NCBI GenBank assembly: GCA_014773175.1
Contig: VXCM01000825.1
Location: 30,286 to 94,285, forward strand
Direction: 5' to 3'
Source: Lucifuga dentata
Taxonomy: Eukaryota > Chordata > Actinopteri > Ophidiiformes > Bythitidae
DNA length: 64,000 nt
Both the position numbers and the translations under genes were made by a program. Shown here one piece after another: positions 49,631 through 61,355 of the stretch. The notes below the pieces were generated by a model. It had not been told where the DNA came from. It did not search any database and saw only the letters and a program-made list of their open reading frames with translations. Position 1 is the first letter of the stretch. Each line of letters starts with the position of its first letter.

Positions 49631-50162
49631 AAGGAGTATACCAGTGATTTTGCATGTTTGAGCCCAATAAATACAACCCACATACACATTGTTACTGCCA
49701 AGCGTCTTCCAAAATATACTGTCGGCGCGGTAAATTTTAGATTCACTTTTCTTTCCAGATTGCCACTGATTTCAGTTCATTCCAGTATGCTACAAAAAAA
49801 AAAAAAANAAAAAAAAAAAAAAAGAAAAAAAAAATCAACTTGTAGAGACTTGAAATGTGCTGGAGATAGTTAACCAGTCACAGCAAACCATATGCCATTA
49901 TTATTTTTTGTCGAAGTTACTTAATTTAACCGATCCAAAATGGAAATACATGCAAATATAGTCCCAGGAGAAATTAAAACAAGAAAACATTGAATTTTAA
50001 GGTGGGCGCATCACCTGAACATTTGATTTTGAAAGATGGGATTTGGCAAAATAACAGGAAAGGTAAAATACATTTTTATGTTTTGGAAAATGGTTGGCAG
50101 TAACTTAACGTGTATGTGGATAGCATTTATTGGGCTTGAACATGCAAAATCACATGGTCCTT
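49631..50162. mobile_element. TTAA-type MITE, copy C (diverged)
   Basis: Same family as copies A and B. The left end reads AAGGAGTATACCAGTGATTT then GCATGTTTGAGCCCAATAAA. The right end reads TTATTGGGCTTGAACATGCA and runs to CATGGTCCTT, near TTTTAA. Shared interior includes TTTCAGTTCATTCCAGTATG, AAGGTGGGCGCATCACCTGA and CATTTGATTTTGAAAG. It carries a long A tract with an N (49794-49834) where copies A and B have a T tract further in. Length is about 532 bp. Confidence 0.72.
49794..49834. repeat. Poly(A) tract with N at 49808
   Basis: Nearly pure A on both sides of the N, inside MITE copy C. Probably an unresolved homopolymer. Confidence 0.88.
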
Positions 50163-51151
50163 TTAAAAAATGTAACACGTGGACTAGTTTGTGTTATCGA
50201 GTAGCCACAGCTACAACAAAACTGCATTTTCTTTATACATTTTAACCATGATTGTTATAATGATTTTTTGTAAATTATTGTTTTAGTTAAAGGCCTCAGC
50301 ACTGATTTAATACTTACATGATGTTTTTAATTTTAGAAGCTTTTCAATTTGAAATCTTCAAATTCTAGTGAAAAAGTTAAATGCCTGTCACTTTTATTAA
50401 AATTGCTCTGCCAAATTTGACACTTATGGAAAGGGGAATGGTGTATCCGGTAGCTTTGATTTGACAGACCAGCAAGACAGACACATATACACTCTCTCAC
50501 ACACACACACATCAGCAGAACAAAGATCTGTACGCAGCTGAGCCAGGGAGTTGCATTGGCCTGCAGGTCTCTCCATACCCCCGTGAAGCATTTGGTCGTC
50601 GCATCATGTAGCATCAATCAAATTCATTAGGGACTGAAGACATGGAGAATTCCTGAAGGTGGTAAATACCAGTTAAAGCTGGAAGCATCTTCAGACATAT
50701 CTGACAAACAATAAAACACTGCGTAGTCTTCTGCATTAGCCAGCTAATTCTCAGGAGCGGTGAGGCAGAGTGCTTGACAACATCATCTACTGTGACAGGC
50801 AGATTGTGTTTTCACGTGAGCATGATCGACAACAGATTGCTCCGAGGCCGGGCTGTTCCTGTTTGCCCTGGAAATGTGTTTGTGTTTATATTCTGCTTAA
50901 GAGATGCATTCCTTTCTTTCTCCCTCCGTTACAAAAAACATACATTTTCACGCGAGCTGTTCCATGTGTGTATGAGTGTGTCACATGCTGTGAAGTGCCT
51001 GCCAGGAGGGGCTTAAGAAACAATCCAAGCGAGATCAATATCAGCAAACCGCACTTATGTGTTTGACTTAACATCCAGTTGCAGTTTCCCCCTTCTCTTT
51101 TTATGCGCAGCTGATGCCAAACCTCATGAAATTGCATTTGCCCAAAAGCTT

Positions 51152-51155
<4 letters not shown>
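50163..51155. other. Non-coding DNA, nothing recognised
   Basis: Short CA patch near 50496-50510. Frames at 50770-51066 on the + strand have no recognisable domain. Confidence 0.5.

Positions 51156-51156
<1 letters not shown>

Positions 51157-51214
<58 letters not shown>
51157..51214. repeat. (GT)n microsatellite
   Basis: Pure GT run of about 58 bp. A CA-rich patch follows at about 51315-51340 in inverted relation. Confidence 0.95.
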
Positions 51215-51216
<2 letters not shown>

Positions 51217-51344
51217 ATGCTGTGACATATTTGAAATTACATAATTGTTTTGGCAAACTGTTGATTTTTCTTCACCAGTCTTTGATTAGACTGTCAACCC
51301 CCACTTACATGCACATACACACACACACACATGCACACACCTGA

Positions 51345-52062
51345 AAATACCAGGGAGAGACGATGGTTTCTGGGGCAGGAAGGAAAAGTTTCAGATAGCA
51401 ACAAACTAATAATTGAGTTAATTTTAATATGGAGAAAGTAATTTGGCTATAATGTCTCCTTCTAAAAATCTATATAAAAACTCAACACCTATAATATTCT
51501 CAGCAATTATTGTGACAAAAATACAATCAGCATGTTTGCAAGCACTTCAACACTTACCTATCGCTTAAGTAACTCTCAAACTAAATGTACAGTATGAGGT
51601 GTAAAGGCAGAATGTGACTCCACTGTGGTTCTAATGCAATTTAGCTACAGACCATCAGTGTGTAGTCTCAAATCAAACAGAGCAAAATATACAGTAGGCC
51701 TTCCCTGCTTTGCATCAAACCAGCATAGAATGAGCCTGTTAGTATGCCTTTGCTATAAGTTTATCCCTGTAGACAAATCAGACAGTCATTTATGAATATG
51801 CATGAGCTGGTGTTTGCCTTCTTTAACAGTTTTCACAATTCAAATCTATTTTTTGCACACCTCCCCCATTTGTTTATCTATATTTTATATTGCCATTAGA
51901 CACACACTCACTCCACACACATATGCATACGGTACACACACGAACACACAGATATTAACATAGATCCTGCAGACTAAGTGCAGCATGCATACATGTAGAT
52001 TGCATGCAAACTGGCAGGTTCACTCTTCTTCATGTGATTCACTATTTTACTTTTTCTTCCAG
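51345..52062. other. A/T-rich non-coding DNA leading into a splice-acceptor-like tract
   Basis: Nothing recognised until the pyrimidine tract TTTTACTTTTTCTTCCAG ending at 52062. Confidence 0.45.
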
Positions 52063-52182
52063 GTGCCAACCAAAGACAACCTCAAGCATCGGACCTCTCC
52101 CATGAATGAATGACTGACAGCAAAGAAAGCTACAAAACTAAGGGCGCGAAGGCTCAAGACAGCAGACAAGGGATCACTGAAT
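52063..52182 (+). other. Candidate exon (120 nt), possibly a 5' UTR or start-codon exon
   Basis: It is preceded by a good 3' splice site (pyrimidine tract then CAG at 52060-52062) and followed by GTACGT (52183-52188), an acceptable but not ideal donor with T at position -1. All three frames are closed before 52113. Three staggered ATGs occur at 52102, 52106 and 52110 (ATGAATGAATGA). The first two give two- and three-codon minimal frames. The third stays open to the donor and would encode MTDSKESYKTKGAKAQ and further hydrophilic residues. I do not recognise this peptide. The context also fits a chance splice pair. Confidence 0.28.
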
Positions 52183-52199
52183 GTACGTATGATCTGTCT

Positions 52200-52845
52200 C
52201 CCATAGGGGTCCATTAATTCAGACTTATAGTGCATGATATAATGTCCCAGCTAAATTGCCATTAGAAAAGATGTATCATCATTTTACAGACAGTAACCCA
52301 TCACATGAACACAATCGTCTCTCTAGTCAGTGACACATTTCATGCAAAATGCCAAAAGCATACTCTAGCAGGGCTGAATGGGAGAAATCATATATATTAA
52401 GCTTGTCATTTCTATATATTCAGTGTTCCATTCTCCCTGATATCTGATGCCATTGTTATCTGCCATGTAGCATTTATGAACCCACTGTGTCTAACAGACT
52501 ACACCTTATTGATTATTATGAGGTTCTGGGGGCCAGAGGAAATGCTATTAAAGATTAAAGGGTCAGTTGATGTGAAGGTGGTATCCTGAGTCATCAGACA
52601 CCACCGGGTTCAGTTACAAGCTGTAATGTCCGCCAGTCAAGCAGATTAGCCAGCTTGATTTATTTATTAACTGATTTCATGTCCCGCCATTTCCTACCCC
52701 AACTGACTAGCTTCATACACAGCTTACAGGTGAATTTCAAGGGAATGAGAAACTGGGAGTTCCACTTGATGTCCACTTCAAAGTGACAGGCCTGCACTGT
52801 AAAGCTGAGCTAATAAAGGATGTGATATTCCTATCTTCATTAGCT
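52200..52845. other. Non-coding DNA; repeat-free stretch at 52500-52760
   Basis: 52500-52760 is balanced and repeat-free (ATTGATTATTATGAGG, AAAGATTAAAGGG, CCGCCAGTCAAGC) and might be conserved, but nothing more can be said from one sequence. Confidence 0.3.
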
Positions 52846-52883
52846 AAAAAAAAAAAAAAAAAAANAAAAAAAAAAAAAAAAAA
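52846..52883. repeat. Poly(A) tract with N at 52865
   Basis: Pure A on both sides of a single N, most likely an unresolved homopolymer length. Confidence 0.9.
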
Positions 52884-53990
52884 GCTGATGAAGTAGGTTA
52901 GACCAATACATTAATTTGCTGGGCACTGTCTTCCATTGCCATTACAATAAAGGTGAGGATATAATTTTACCTAGCAGCTCAACAGAGGCGGCAGACTGTT
53001 TTCACACTAACAAGAACAAATTTCAATGGGAAACACTGAGGGCCTTCAACTGCTTCAGTTTCTTTGGAACGACATTTGTTAAACTATAAATAGCTGCTCA
53101 AAACTTTGACCATCTAAAAATGCACTGATCCAAACCAAAGATGATATATTTCTGTTTACTAGGAGTTGCTGGTGACAATTCAAGAGTCAGACCTGGCAGC
53201 ATAGTTCATTAGAGTGTAAAAGGCAATTCATTCAAGAAAACCATGCAAGAATTGTCAAACTGATACAGCATCCATATAATGTGAGTATAATAGAGCTGTG
53301 GTATTACAAGGCCTATCTGGGATTCATCTCGGTGCAGAAAGCCATCGCGCTGCCTGTCTGCGTCTTATCTGAAGTGGCAAACTTGCTGTTCTAATTGTTA
53401 TCTTCACACTAATAGAGTGGATGTTTTGAAATCATTTGGCTGGATGGATAAAGGCTTAGTAATTCCCTCGTGCTTACTGTCTGTGTCAGGGCTTATCTTT
53501 TGGAGATATAGCTGGGTCCTGGAGGGTGATTGGTGGCTGGAGGTGGAAAGTTTGTGGCAACTGAGAAAAGACATTCATGGAAGAAATCTGTTGAAATTTG
53601 TTAACTGTGTTATTTGGAGGTTACTAAATAAAGATCAGTCAGTTGATCCTTGTCATCAAATTGCAAAAAAGGTCTTAAAATCTTAATTTTATGTAAATTA
53701 GGGATAGGACAAATGTGTTAGTGGGGTGAGTGGATTCCATTTTTCCAAATCTTTTATTATTTAATGTTTATTTTTCCTCAAGTGATATTTTCTAGGATGA
53801 TTTGCCTTATTCTGCCTTTTCTAAGAGATACAATGTCTCAAAACTCCTGCAATACGTGGAATGGTGTGTTTCTTAAATGAGACTCGCACTTAAGTTGCAG
53901 AAATGAGTCTGTGAAAACAAAAACAGCAACTTATGCGCCTCAGATGTAGCTGTGCGTGGATGCTTAACGTGTTCTCCGTGGGTTCATTAC
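52884..53990. other. Non-coding DNA upstream of the candidate promoter
   Basis: The 89-codon frame at 53417-53686 begins with GTG, has no recognisable domain and no flanking splice sites. The patch 53320-53400 is more GC-balanced and could be regulatory. Confidence 0.45.
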
Positions 53991-53994
53991 TTAA

Positions 53995-54215
53995 AGCACA
54001 CAATCCCCATCATCTTCCTCTAGCGGTCCTCTCTGAGCGGTTACAGCGCGTCCACTCCACCGATAATAAAGCATTAACACCCGAGCCTCTTTCATTAAAG
54101 TAGCGTTGAGAAATGTGAGCCCGCCCCCTTACAGGAGTCAAAAAAGGAGGAAAAAAAATCGATTATTTCTCCTCGCACTGGGAGAGGAGAGGGTTTAGGG
54201 AAAGACTCGGTCAGG
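53995..54215 (+). promoter_or_regulatory. Candidate CpG-rich promoter
   Basis: An abrupt rise in CpG and GC content relative to the A/T-rich flanks. It contains a GC box CCCGCCCCC (around 54120-54128), GCGGTTACAGCGCGTCC, and purine-rich GGAGAGGAGAGGG near 54180. There is no convincing TATA box, so a dispersed CpG-type start is expected. Direction (+) is inferred from the strong donor at the end of the following block. Confidence 0.45.
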
Positions 54216-54375
54216 ATTGTGGGAAGGAACAGAAACAGGCGCTCAACATCCCCGTCACCATCAGATCCAGACCAGTACCACCAACATCTCGATCTCCATT
54301 CTCCATCTCCACACCAACGCCGCCGGTATACCGCTCCACCGGGTCCCGCTCCGCTCACACCGGCACCACTCAGAN

Positions 54376-54413
<38 letters not shown>

Positions 54414-54634
54414 ACATGACATTATAGAGACTCGCAGCACGTACTGTACGTTACTTTTTTTCCTCGCGGCTGCGTCCTCTGTAAGTTGCGCTCGTGGATT
54501 TTAAGTGCGTCTTGGCGAAGTCCGTCCACATCCAGCAGCGGCTTCAACCTTCCTGTCAATCGGCCGGACCAAAAACCGGCGGACTGCTTGTTGTCTCTCT
54601 CACTTCACCCGGAGAAGATTTCATTAGAAATAAA
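54216..54634 (+). other. Candidate non-coding first exon (5' UTR)
   Basis: A CpG-rich block continuous with the candidate promoter and ending in AGAAATAAA followed by GTAAGTAA (donor GT at 54635), a strong 5' splice site. A second donor-like GTAAGT lies at 54481. No long ATG-started frame is present, so it would be 5' UTR, with the coding sequence starting in exons beyond the window (the remaining 9.4 kb shows none). It includes a (GA)n run with an N at 54375. The start at 54216 is nominal because the transcription start cannot be placed. The gene is not identifiable. Confidence 0.42.
54375..54409. repeat. (GA)n microsatellite with N at 54375
   Basis: Pure GA run directly after an N, inside the candidate first exon. 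GA repeats are common in vertebrate 5' UTRs, but the N means its length is uncertain. Confidence 0.92.
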
Positions 54635-54639
54635 GTAAG

Positions 54640-57600
54640 TAACCCACCGCGCATCACTCATCCAGAAGACGTCATATGATCTTTATTTTTAATCTTCCAA
54701 AGAGAAAGTTGAGGACGATTCTAACGCAACAAAGTACAGTAACTGCGTCTATTGATTTGCTGTGACCCCGATCGACTTATGTCAGCGACAGTTGTGTCAT
54801 ATAATTACAGTCTGACATCAAATAGCTGTTTATGGTCTATTAGTTGGAGTCGAGATCTGTCTCATGTTTTAGGTTTCTCGTGTTAGTCTTGTGTCGACCT
54901 TGTAGCTGCAGCTTTCTCATGTCCACATGCAGGCGCACAGTCCTAAAGCCATGAGGGGCTGAAGCCCTTAATACAAGACACTCTGCCCCTAATATGTTCC
55001 TGTCACAGAAGACAAAAAAAGTTAGTGTATCGTTTAGTATTGTATAACTTTTATCTGCCTAATAATCTAAAGGGAAACTTAAAAACTCAGCCTAAAAAAA
55101 AAAAAAAAAAAAAAAAAAAATGCAATTTAAAAGTTGTTAATTTCAAACCATTCGGTCATAAGAGATGCAACGTCTCAAAATTATTTTTTATTAAACACTT
55201 ACAGCATGACGTTAAGATGCTTTTATTGTACTTTTAAAGCAGTAGATCAGATATGAGGTGTGCAGATGAACCATAATATATAGTGCTATTATTCATATAC
55301 TGCTATCATAAATATAGATAGAAAAGCAAGCATTAAATCATCTAAAACCTATAGTACATGGCTGATACAGTGTAACATAAATTCATGCAGACCAGACACA
55401 CAAGATAATAAACTATAAATAAACACTTTAGGGAAGGTTTGGCATATTCGGGCTCAGTTTCAGTCATGTTAATTTTCATCCATGTGACTTTGTGACTGAG
55501 ATTGTTTAGACTAATTTTAGGTAGAGAAGAATTTATTTATAGGACAAGTTTTGTTCAGCCTCCTTGTCAATTGAACCTGTTGCAGTGAGGATTAATAATG
55601 ACAACATAATTAACCTGTGACAACTTTCACAGATTACAACTTTAGAAATAAAATTGTTTTTATTTGTTTTATATTCAAAGTGTGGATATTAGGTCTATTT
55701 AAAATTTTAAATTGCCACAACACATTTTTTTTTTTAAATTTTTTTTATTTAGGCCGATTGTGGAGCTGACTAAATTGACTTATTCAGAACAATAAAGTAC
55801 AACTTAACACCCATATTGCTTTAAGTCAGACATCATACAGTATTACAGTAATTTTACCGCTTAAACAGAAAAGTGGAAGTTCTGCCCACAGTTTTTAAAA
55901 ATGCTGTGGAGGGGAAATAAAGTTGAAATTTCACAAAATTAAGAAAATGTTATTATATCACAGTACATTTAAAAATATGAGGTACAGTATATTAATGGGA
56001 TATTGTGAAGTACTCTAGAAATGTACATTTAAAATGGTAAAGTGTTGCTGTCTGCTACGATACGTCTTAAGTTGAAGCTTAGTACATAAATTCAGTCAAT
56101 CATTGCTTGATTGCCTTTTTCAGTTATTTATTCCTAAAAAAATAGATATACAACATTTGAGAAAAATGTTAAAATTTCACGTGATGTCCTTTTACTTTTA
56201 ATAATTTGTTATTCTGTGTTGTATAATTGTCTAAGTCATTTTAAAAAAAAATCCAGAAACATTAGGGGGTGTTCACTCTCGTGCCCATCATCAATGAAGT
56301 TGTTCTGTGTGGCCTGTCTGGCCTGTTGCTCTCTTGGGATTTAGTGTGAGGTTAATCCGCTCAGAGGAAGGTGAGCGCTCGCATGTGGACTCACGATTAC
56401 ACACAGAGGACTCTGACAGCCAAGCTCTGTAATCTCAGAGACCCTGTGCAAACACACACATGAATACACACATGCACACACACACATGCAAGTAAATGCA
56501 TAGACAAAAGCATGATCCTTCCCTTCACAGACACACACACATGCACACACCAACACCCACGCTCTGTCTAGCCTGTGTTGCTTTGTTTCACTTATTCTCC
56601 TAAGACCTCTCCCTCTTGACAAATCATTTGGGATTTTGGACACTGATTCACAAAACCAACAGTGACAACACACTTTTACCCTTCTCACAGAAAGGATTAG
56701 AAGGTCACGTGCCTGTGATTGGCCAGGGCATTGAGCCGATTGTCAGGGCACTTTGCCGTACACCGGGGACTCAGTAAAGCTTTAGTTAAGTGAAGGGAAG
56801 GGACACATTGTGTAGCATGCTCAGGATTTTATCATGTGTTTAAAAAGATGCTCAGACAAAGGCAGCATGGGAGGGACTGTTTACCTTTAATCCTAAATTT
56901 CCAATACAATGCCTATAAATGTGTGAATGCTTCCTTTCATTGGTAGGCTGAAAGAAGCAGAATCTGAAAGTAGGGAAATCTGTCGTAGGTTTTGCTGTAA
57001 AATATGTTTTATCAAGTTTACATCTTAAAAAAGGCGAGGAAAAGTCCACCACTGTGCTGCCTCAGACCAAAGATGTTTAAAACTGTACACAAGGCACATT
57101 TCAAGAATCCCTCCATATGGAAAACCAGATCTACAAAAACATTATTCTTAATGGAAACATCAGAAGCATTTATGTTTAAGCAAATAATTTAATAGCCCCA
57201 GTTGCTATGCTTTAAAGTTTTTCATGTGTTTTGGAAGATGTTTGCAGAGTTTGCCCAGTTAAACATCAGTAAAATGCTCATTTGCAGATTGCAGGTTGGA
57301 TAGATCTGGTGGTAGGTATTGAAGTACTTTAATTGGACTTCATGCCCTTTGGCTCAAACGAGAGGGTAATATACGAGTCAGTCTGAGAGAAATATATTTA
57401 CCTCATATGAAAGGAGTGTATAATATCTTAAGCCATCAAGAGACACTTGGTATACTCTAAGTAATGCAGTGTTTTTTGGTTAACGTCCTCACAAGTAAAT
57501 GTTATGGAGCACAGCTGAATTTCAAATCTGATCCCATGTGAGATAAATCCTTTTTTTACTGATAAACTTTTGCTTAGAATACCTAGTGTCTTGCCTGTGT

Positions 57601-58507
57601 GTGTGTGTGTGTAAGCAGATGAAAATACTTAGCTTTTATGGTAAGTTAAGGGCTGGTTGTAGTTTTAACTCTTATTTATTGCATAAGGCAGGTGTTCCCT
57701 TTTCTCCTACATGGAAGGAAAAGTCTTTTTTAAATTTTATACATTTTTATAGTACTAATGAAAAGCATTGGGCCTGACCTCACCATGTGTTTATTTAAAA
57801 AACATTTCCCTTTGTGTATGTTCAAAATGTTCACCCTGGTGCTTCTTTGCCTAACGAGTCCTTCCTGTGTGTCTTTATAAGAGCTGCAATTCCTCATAAA
57901 ACTTAAGAAAATAATCTCAAGTATAAACACGGTCCTTGAGTGGTTTATGGTGGATTTGAATGCATATATTTGAATATGTCCTGGTTTTGCATAATGATGT
58001 AAAGTCTTCTTCTGTCTCTATCCAGTAATTAGCGGTGACGTTCAGCAACTTTCTCTGTGTGCTGTAAGTGGATGGGGGTGTGTGGGGTTTGTTCACTTGG
58101 GTGTTAAAGATCACAGAGGAATATATCCGTCTTTGATGTTTAATTGTATTGTAAAACACACTTTAGAATATTTCTGCATAAAGCAGACTTCTGGCTGTGC
58201 TGTGCTTTGTGTTTGCTGTTTCTTTGTGTGTTTCTCTGTCAGTGTGTGCATGTACTTGTGTGTCTGGGAGGTGTGTGCGCGATCAAGTTTGTGTCTTGTC
58301 TGTCTGTGTGTCAGAGTGTTTGTGCTTTTGTGTCACTTTTGTGGAGGTTGTTGCTGGATGTTGCTGTGTGCATCCACATGAAAAAAAATGTGTATTTCTT
58401 CTTTTGTGTTATTCTTGCACTGAAGAGGGAAGGATTTGATGTCTGAGGTGTGATGGAGTGGTCTGGAAAACAGTGTCGGTGTGAGGGCTGAAAAGGCAAA
58501 CTGGGGG
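54640..58507. other. Candidate first-intron sequence: A/T-rich, nothing coding
   Basis: Begins with a CRE-like GACGTCAT at 54669-54676, then becomes A/T-rich. Includes poly(A) at 55094-55120 and CA/GT-rich patches at 56452-56490, 56528-56550 and 57595-57612. The 115-codon minus-strand frame at 56341-56688 runs through CA repeats. Confidence 0.45.
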
Positions 58508-58530
58508 GAGAGAGAGAGAGAGAGAGAGAG
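58508..58530. repeat. (GA)n microsatellite
   Basis: Pure AG run of about 23 bp following GGGGGG. Confidence 0.93.
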
Positions 58531-58607
58531 TTAGGTAACCATTACAAAGTGATGCTGTCGTGATGCCGTGCTTAACGGCCAGTGATCTATGAACAGGATG
58601 TCCTGCC

Positions 58608-58658
58608 TTCTTCTTCTTCTTCTTCTTCTTCTTCTTCTTCTTCTTCTTCTTCTTCTTC
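58608..58658. repeat. (TTC)n trinucleotide microsatellite
   Basis: About 17 TTC units. On the minus strand it is (GAA)n, which reads as poly-lysine in one frame and explains the 180-codon minus-strand frame at 58409-58951. (GAA)n is prone to triplex formation. Confidence 0.95.
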
Positions 58659-58659
58659 C

Positions 58660-59614
58660 TGTTTCCTATTTCCTGCCTGACCTGTTGGTCATTATGGCAG
58701 CGGCTGCCTGCTGGGTGGTCTGTACTCAGCAGTATTGACCACACAATCACATCATGAGCCGCAGCCCACCTAAAGAGACACCTGAAACACCTCACCATAC
58801 TTGAGGCCTGCTCCCTGAAATATTTGGACAGGGAGAAAGTCTTGGAAGGCGAGAAGGCAGAAGGAGTGCAAGGAGGACTGTGAATGATAAGATAAAGAGA
58901 AACATTTAAAAAAAAAAAAAGAGCAGATGTTGTATTTTTTTGTTTAAACATTGGATAGTTCAGTTCAGGCTGAATGATACAGCGTCCAGGCTCTTAAAAA
59001 TGAGAGTTAGCACATATATCTAACATTTTAAAGAGTAAATTCTCTCTCCTAACAGACATTTACTGAGTTGTGAGAATTTTCATTTTTATTTGCTATCAGT
59101 GTAACACAGACAAATCCATGGAGCTTTCTCGCATGGAGCCGAGTCTCTAATACCAAATACACTCTGCAGCTATATTACCTGGCCTAAACATACGTCCAGA
59201 ATTAAATGGGAATCCTTTTTAGGGGGTTAGAGTGAGGGATAACTGCCTAAACCTGGTGGCAGAAAGCATGTTCCATGATAAAATACAATACCTGACCTGT
59301 GCCTATTAAAGGGCAACCCCTCCTCCCAAATATGTTTTCAGAGGACACCCCCTCTCATTCTTTGATGTGGCATGTATTTGGACAACACCCAGTTACCAAA
59401 AAAAAAAGGGGTGTATATAAAGAGAGAGACAGAGAAAGAGAGGGAGTGAGAAAATGAAGAAATATTTTCCAGTGGCCGTAATTTATCTTTGTCACGGCTG
59501 CAACATAGCCGAGTCATTCTGCAACATGGTCCGGTGAGACGCACAGAGGAAGCTCTGTGCCTCGGCCTCACACAAGCTCACATCCATCTGAAACTCCTGC
59601 TCATTCGGCTGCCA
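58660..59614. other. Non-coding DNA, nothing recognised
   Basis: Short A tracts at 58909-58921 and 59398-59408, with a GA-rich patch at 59421-59445. No splice-flanked open exon. Confidence 0.5.
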
Positions 59615-59747
59615 CAATCTGCACTGCTGCTGCCGCCGCTGCTCCCATCCTCACTGCCGAGCTTCACATTGCTACCGGGTNCAATCTGCACTGCTGCTGC
59701 CGCCGCTGCTCCCATCCTCACTGCCGAGCTTCACATTGCTACCGGGT
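59615..59747. repeat. Exact 66-bp tandem duplication around N at 59681 (assembly overlap)
   Basis: Positions 59615-59680 and 59682-59747 match, starting CAATCTGCACTGCTGCTGCC and ending TTGCTACCGGGT. Single N between the copies. Overlapping + strand frames with repeated AAAAAPILTAELHIATG are products of this duplication, not a repeat protein. Confidence 0.88.
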
Positions 59748-60785
59748 ATTTTTAGCAGATCTTGTGTTCACAAAGATTCAGAGGAATAAGGTCTCAAATT
59801 TTACCCAGTCAGGCTTTTGTGTGATGTCCTCCTTGTAATGAAACATTGTCATGCTGAATTTCCATTATCAGACAGTCTGATTGATGTATCTATCTCTTTT
59901 CTCTGCTCTAAAGAAGAATATTAGTCTCAAACGTGACACTTATTTTTCTCCGTACTTATGCCGAGACACATACACAGTATTGGGCATATTCACTAACATC
60001 AGAAGGTTTGCTGTTCAACTCTGTGGGGACCATTCTGTTGAAAATGCTGTTAACATTGTCTAAGTTGAGAAGAAGGTACACAGAAGTCCATACTCAGAGC
60101 GCTCCCTCTTCCACAGAGCACACAACTTAACCAGGCAGTATCCTGCCAAAGTCCACACCAGTGTTCCTTTCCACTGTCATCTGTGCCGTTCCCACACAGA
60201 GGGCCAGCCTGCGAGAACATGTAGCTCAGGACTTTCTTAAACACTTGAAGTGTCCGATTGAAAAATGAATGAGACAAAGACTAGGAGAGAGAAAAGGGGG
60301 TGAAACAGAAAAAGAATGAAAGTATTCGGTTAAGATTGTCTTTGAATGGTTTAATACTTTTCAGCGAAGTGAATTTGCAGTGAAATGCATTGAAGTGAGT
60401 GCTAAAGCCAGCTCCAAGTGTTAGATGTGGAAAAAAAATAATTTTGTTAAAAGTGAATTGCTGTCACTTGCAACTCTAAATTTGGGTATTTTTGTTTACA
60501 CATAACACACAATGGTATACAGTCTTCACGAAGTGCCACAAGGACAGAGAACAAACCAACACCTTGCACACTTTTCTTTCTTTTCCTCTCTCTCTTTCTC
60601 TCTCTCTTTGTCAATTTTTTTTAACAATTTTTCGGCCCAGCTCCTTCTGCCCTGTGATATATGGCTTTTCTTACAGTGGCTCTTCCAAAGTGCAGCTCAT
60701 GATGTCATTAATTTTGTTCATGCTTTATGGATGCTCTGTCTGGGAAAAAGGAGAGAAAGGAAGAGAGCCGATGTGAGGAGAAAGG

Positions 60786-60795
<10 letters not shown>
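59748..60795. other. Non-coding DNA, nothing recognised
   Basis: A TC-rich patch lies at 60583-60608. No recognisable domain in any frame. Confidence 0.5.

Positions 60796-60828
<33 letters not shown>
60796..60828. repeat. (GA)n microsatellite
   Basis: Pure AG run within a purine-rich block from about 60748 to 60862. Confidence 0.94.
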
Positions 60829-60829
<1 letters not shown>

Positions 60830-60864
60830 AGGCAGAGTGAGAGAAAGAGAGAGGAGGAGAGATG

Positions 60865-61287
60865 GTGTTGCGGAAGGAGATTTTCAGCGCAGTTGCATGT
60901 ATAATGAATGAGGGGGCACTTTGTTTGAAACTCCAGCCCGACGCTTCACTTCAAGGTTTGCTGGGCAGAGTGGGGCCTTGTGATCTCATACCAGCCACTC
61001 TCTTTATCCTGCCAATAGATGCTTTCACCTGGCACTGTGGTTCGACCCAGTGGAAAAACAAATAACCTTGTGTGTGTAAGACAGAGAGAGAGAGAGAGAC
61101 AATGGAACAAGGGCTGGGTGGAAAGGGTGAGGAGTGGGTGACAGGGGAAAGAGGTGAGTTTGTATAACAGCGGCAGTGCAATGACGCCCAGACGATACCG
61201 AGGAGAATACTGGCACCCAGCCCACACTTCCTAAATAGTGCTCTCTACAGAAATAGCTCAGCCTTGATATTGACTTTTGTCTGCAGG
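60865..61287. other. Non-coding DNA, nothing recognised
   Basis: A GA patch at 61083-61099 and otherwise unique sequence. Confidence 0.5.
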
Positions 61288-61310
61288 GTGTGTGTGTGTG
61301 TGTGTGTGTG
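61288..61310. repeat. (GT)n microsatellite
   Basis: Pure GT run of about 23 bp followed by GA-rich and GTGCGTGCGCATGTGCG alternating sequence to about 61355. Confidence 0.92.
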
Positions 61311-61355
61311 AGTGAAAGAGAGAGAGTGTGTGTTGAGCGTGCGTGCGCATGTGCG

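Noticed and set aside
53417..53686. 89-codon W-rich + strand frame near the candidate exons
   Set aside because: GTG start, no acceptor or donor at its edges and no recognisable family.
58409..58951. 180-codon minus-strand frame
   Set aside because: Held open by the (GAA)n repeat, which reads as poly-lysine. No domain.
59489..59838. Apparent internally repeated protein
   Set aside because: The repetition is the 66-bp assembly duplication around N59681.
61037..61056. GGTTCGACCCA, similar to a tRNA B box
   Set aside because: The flanking bases cannot form the T stem and no A box or acceptor stem lies upstream.
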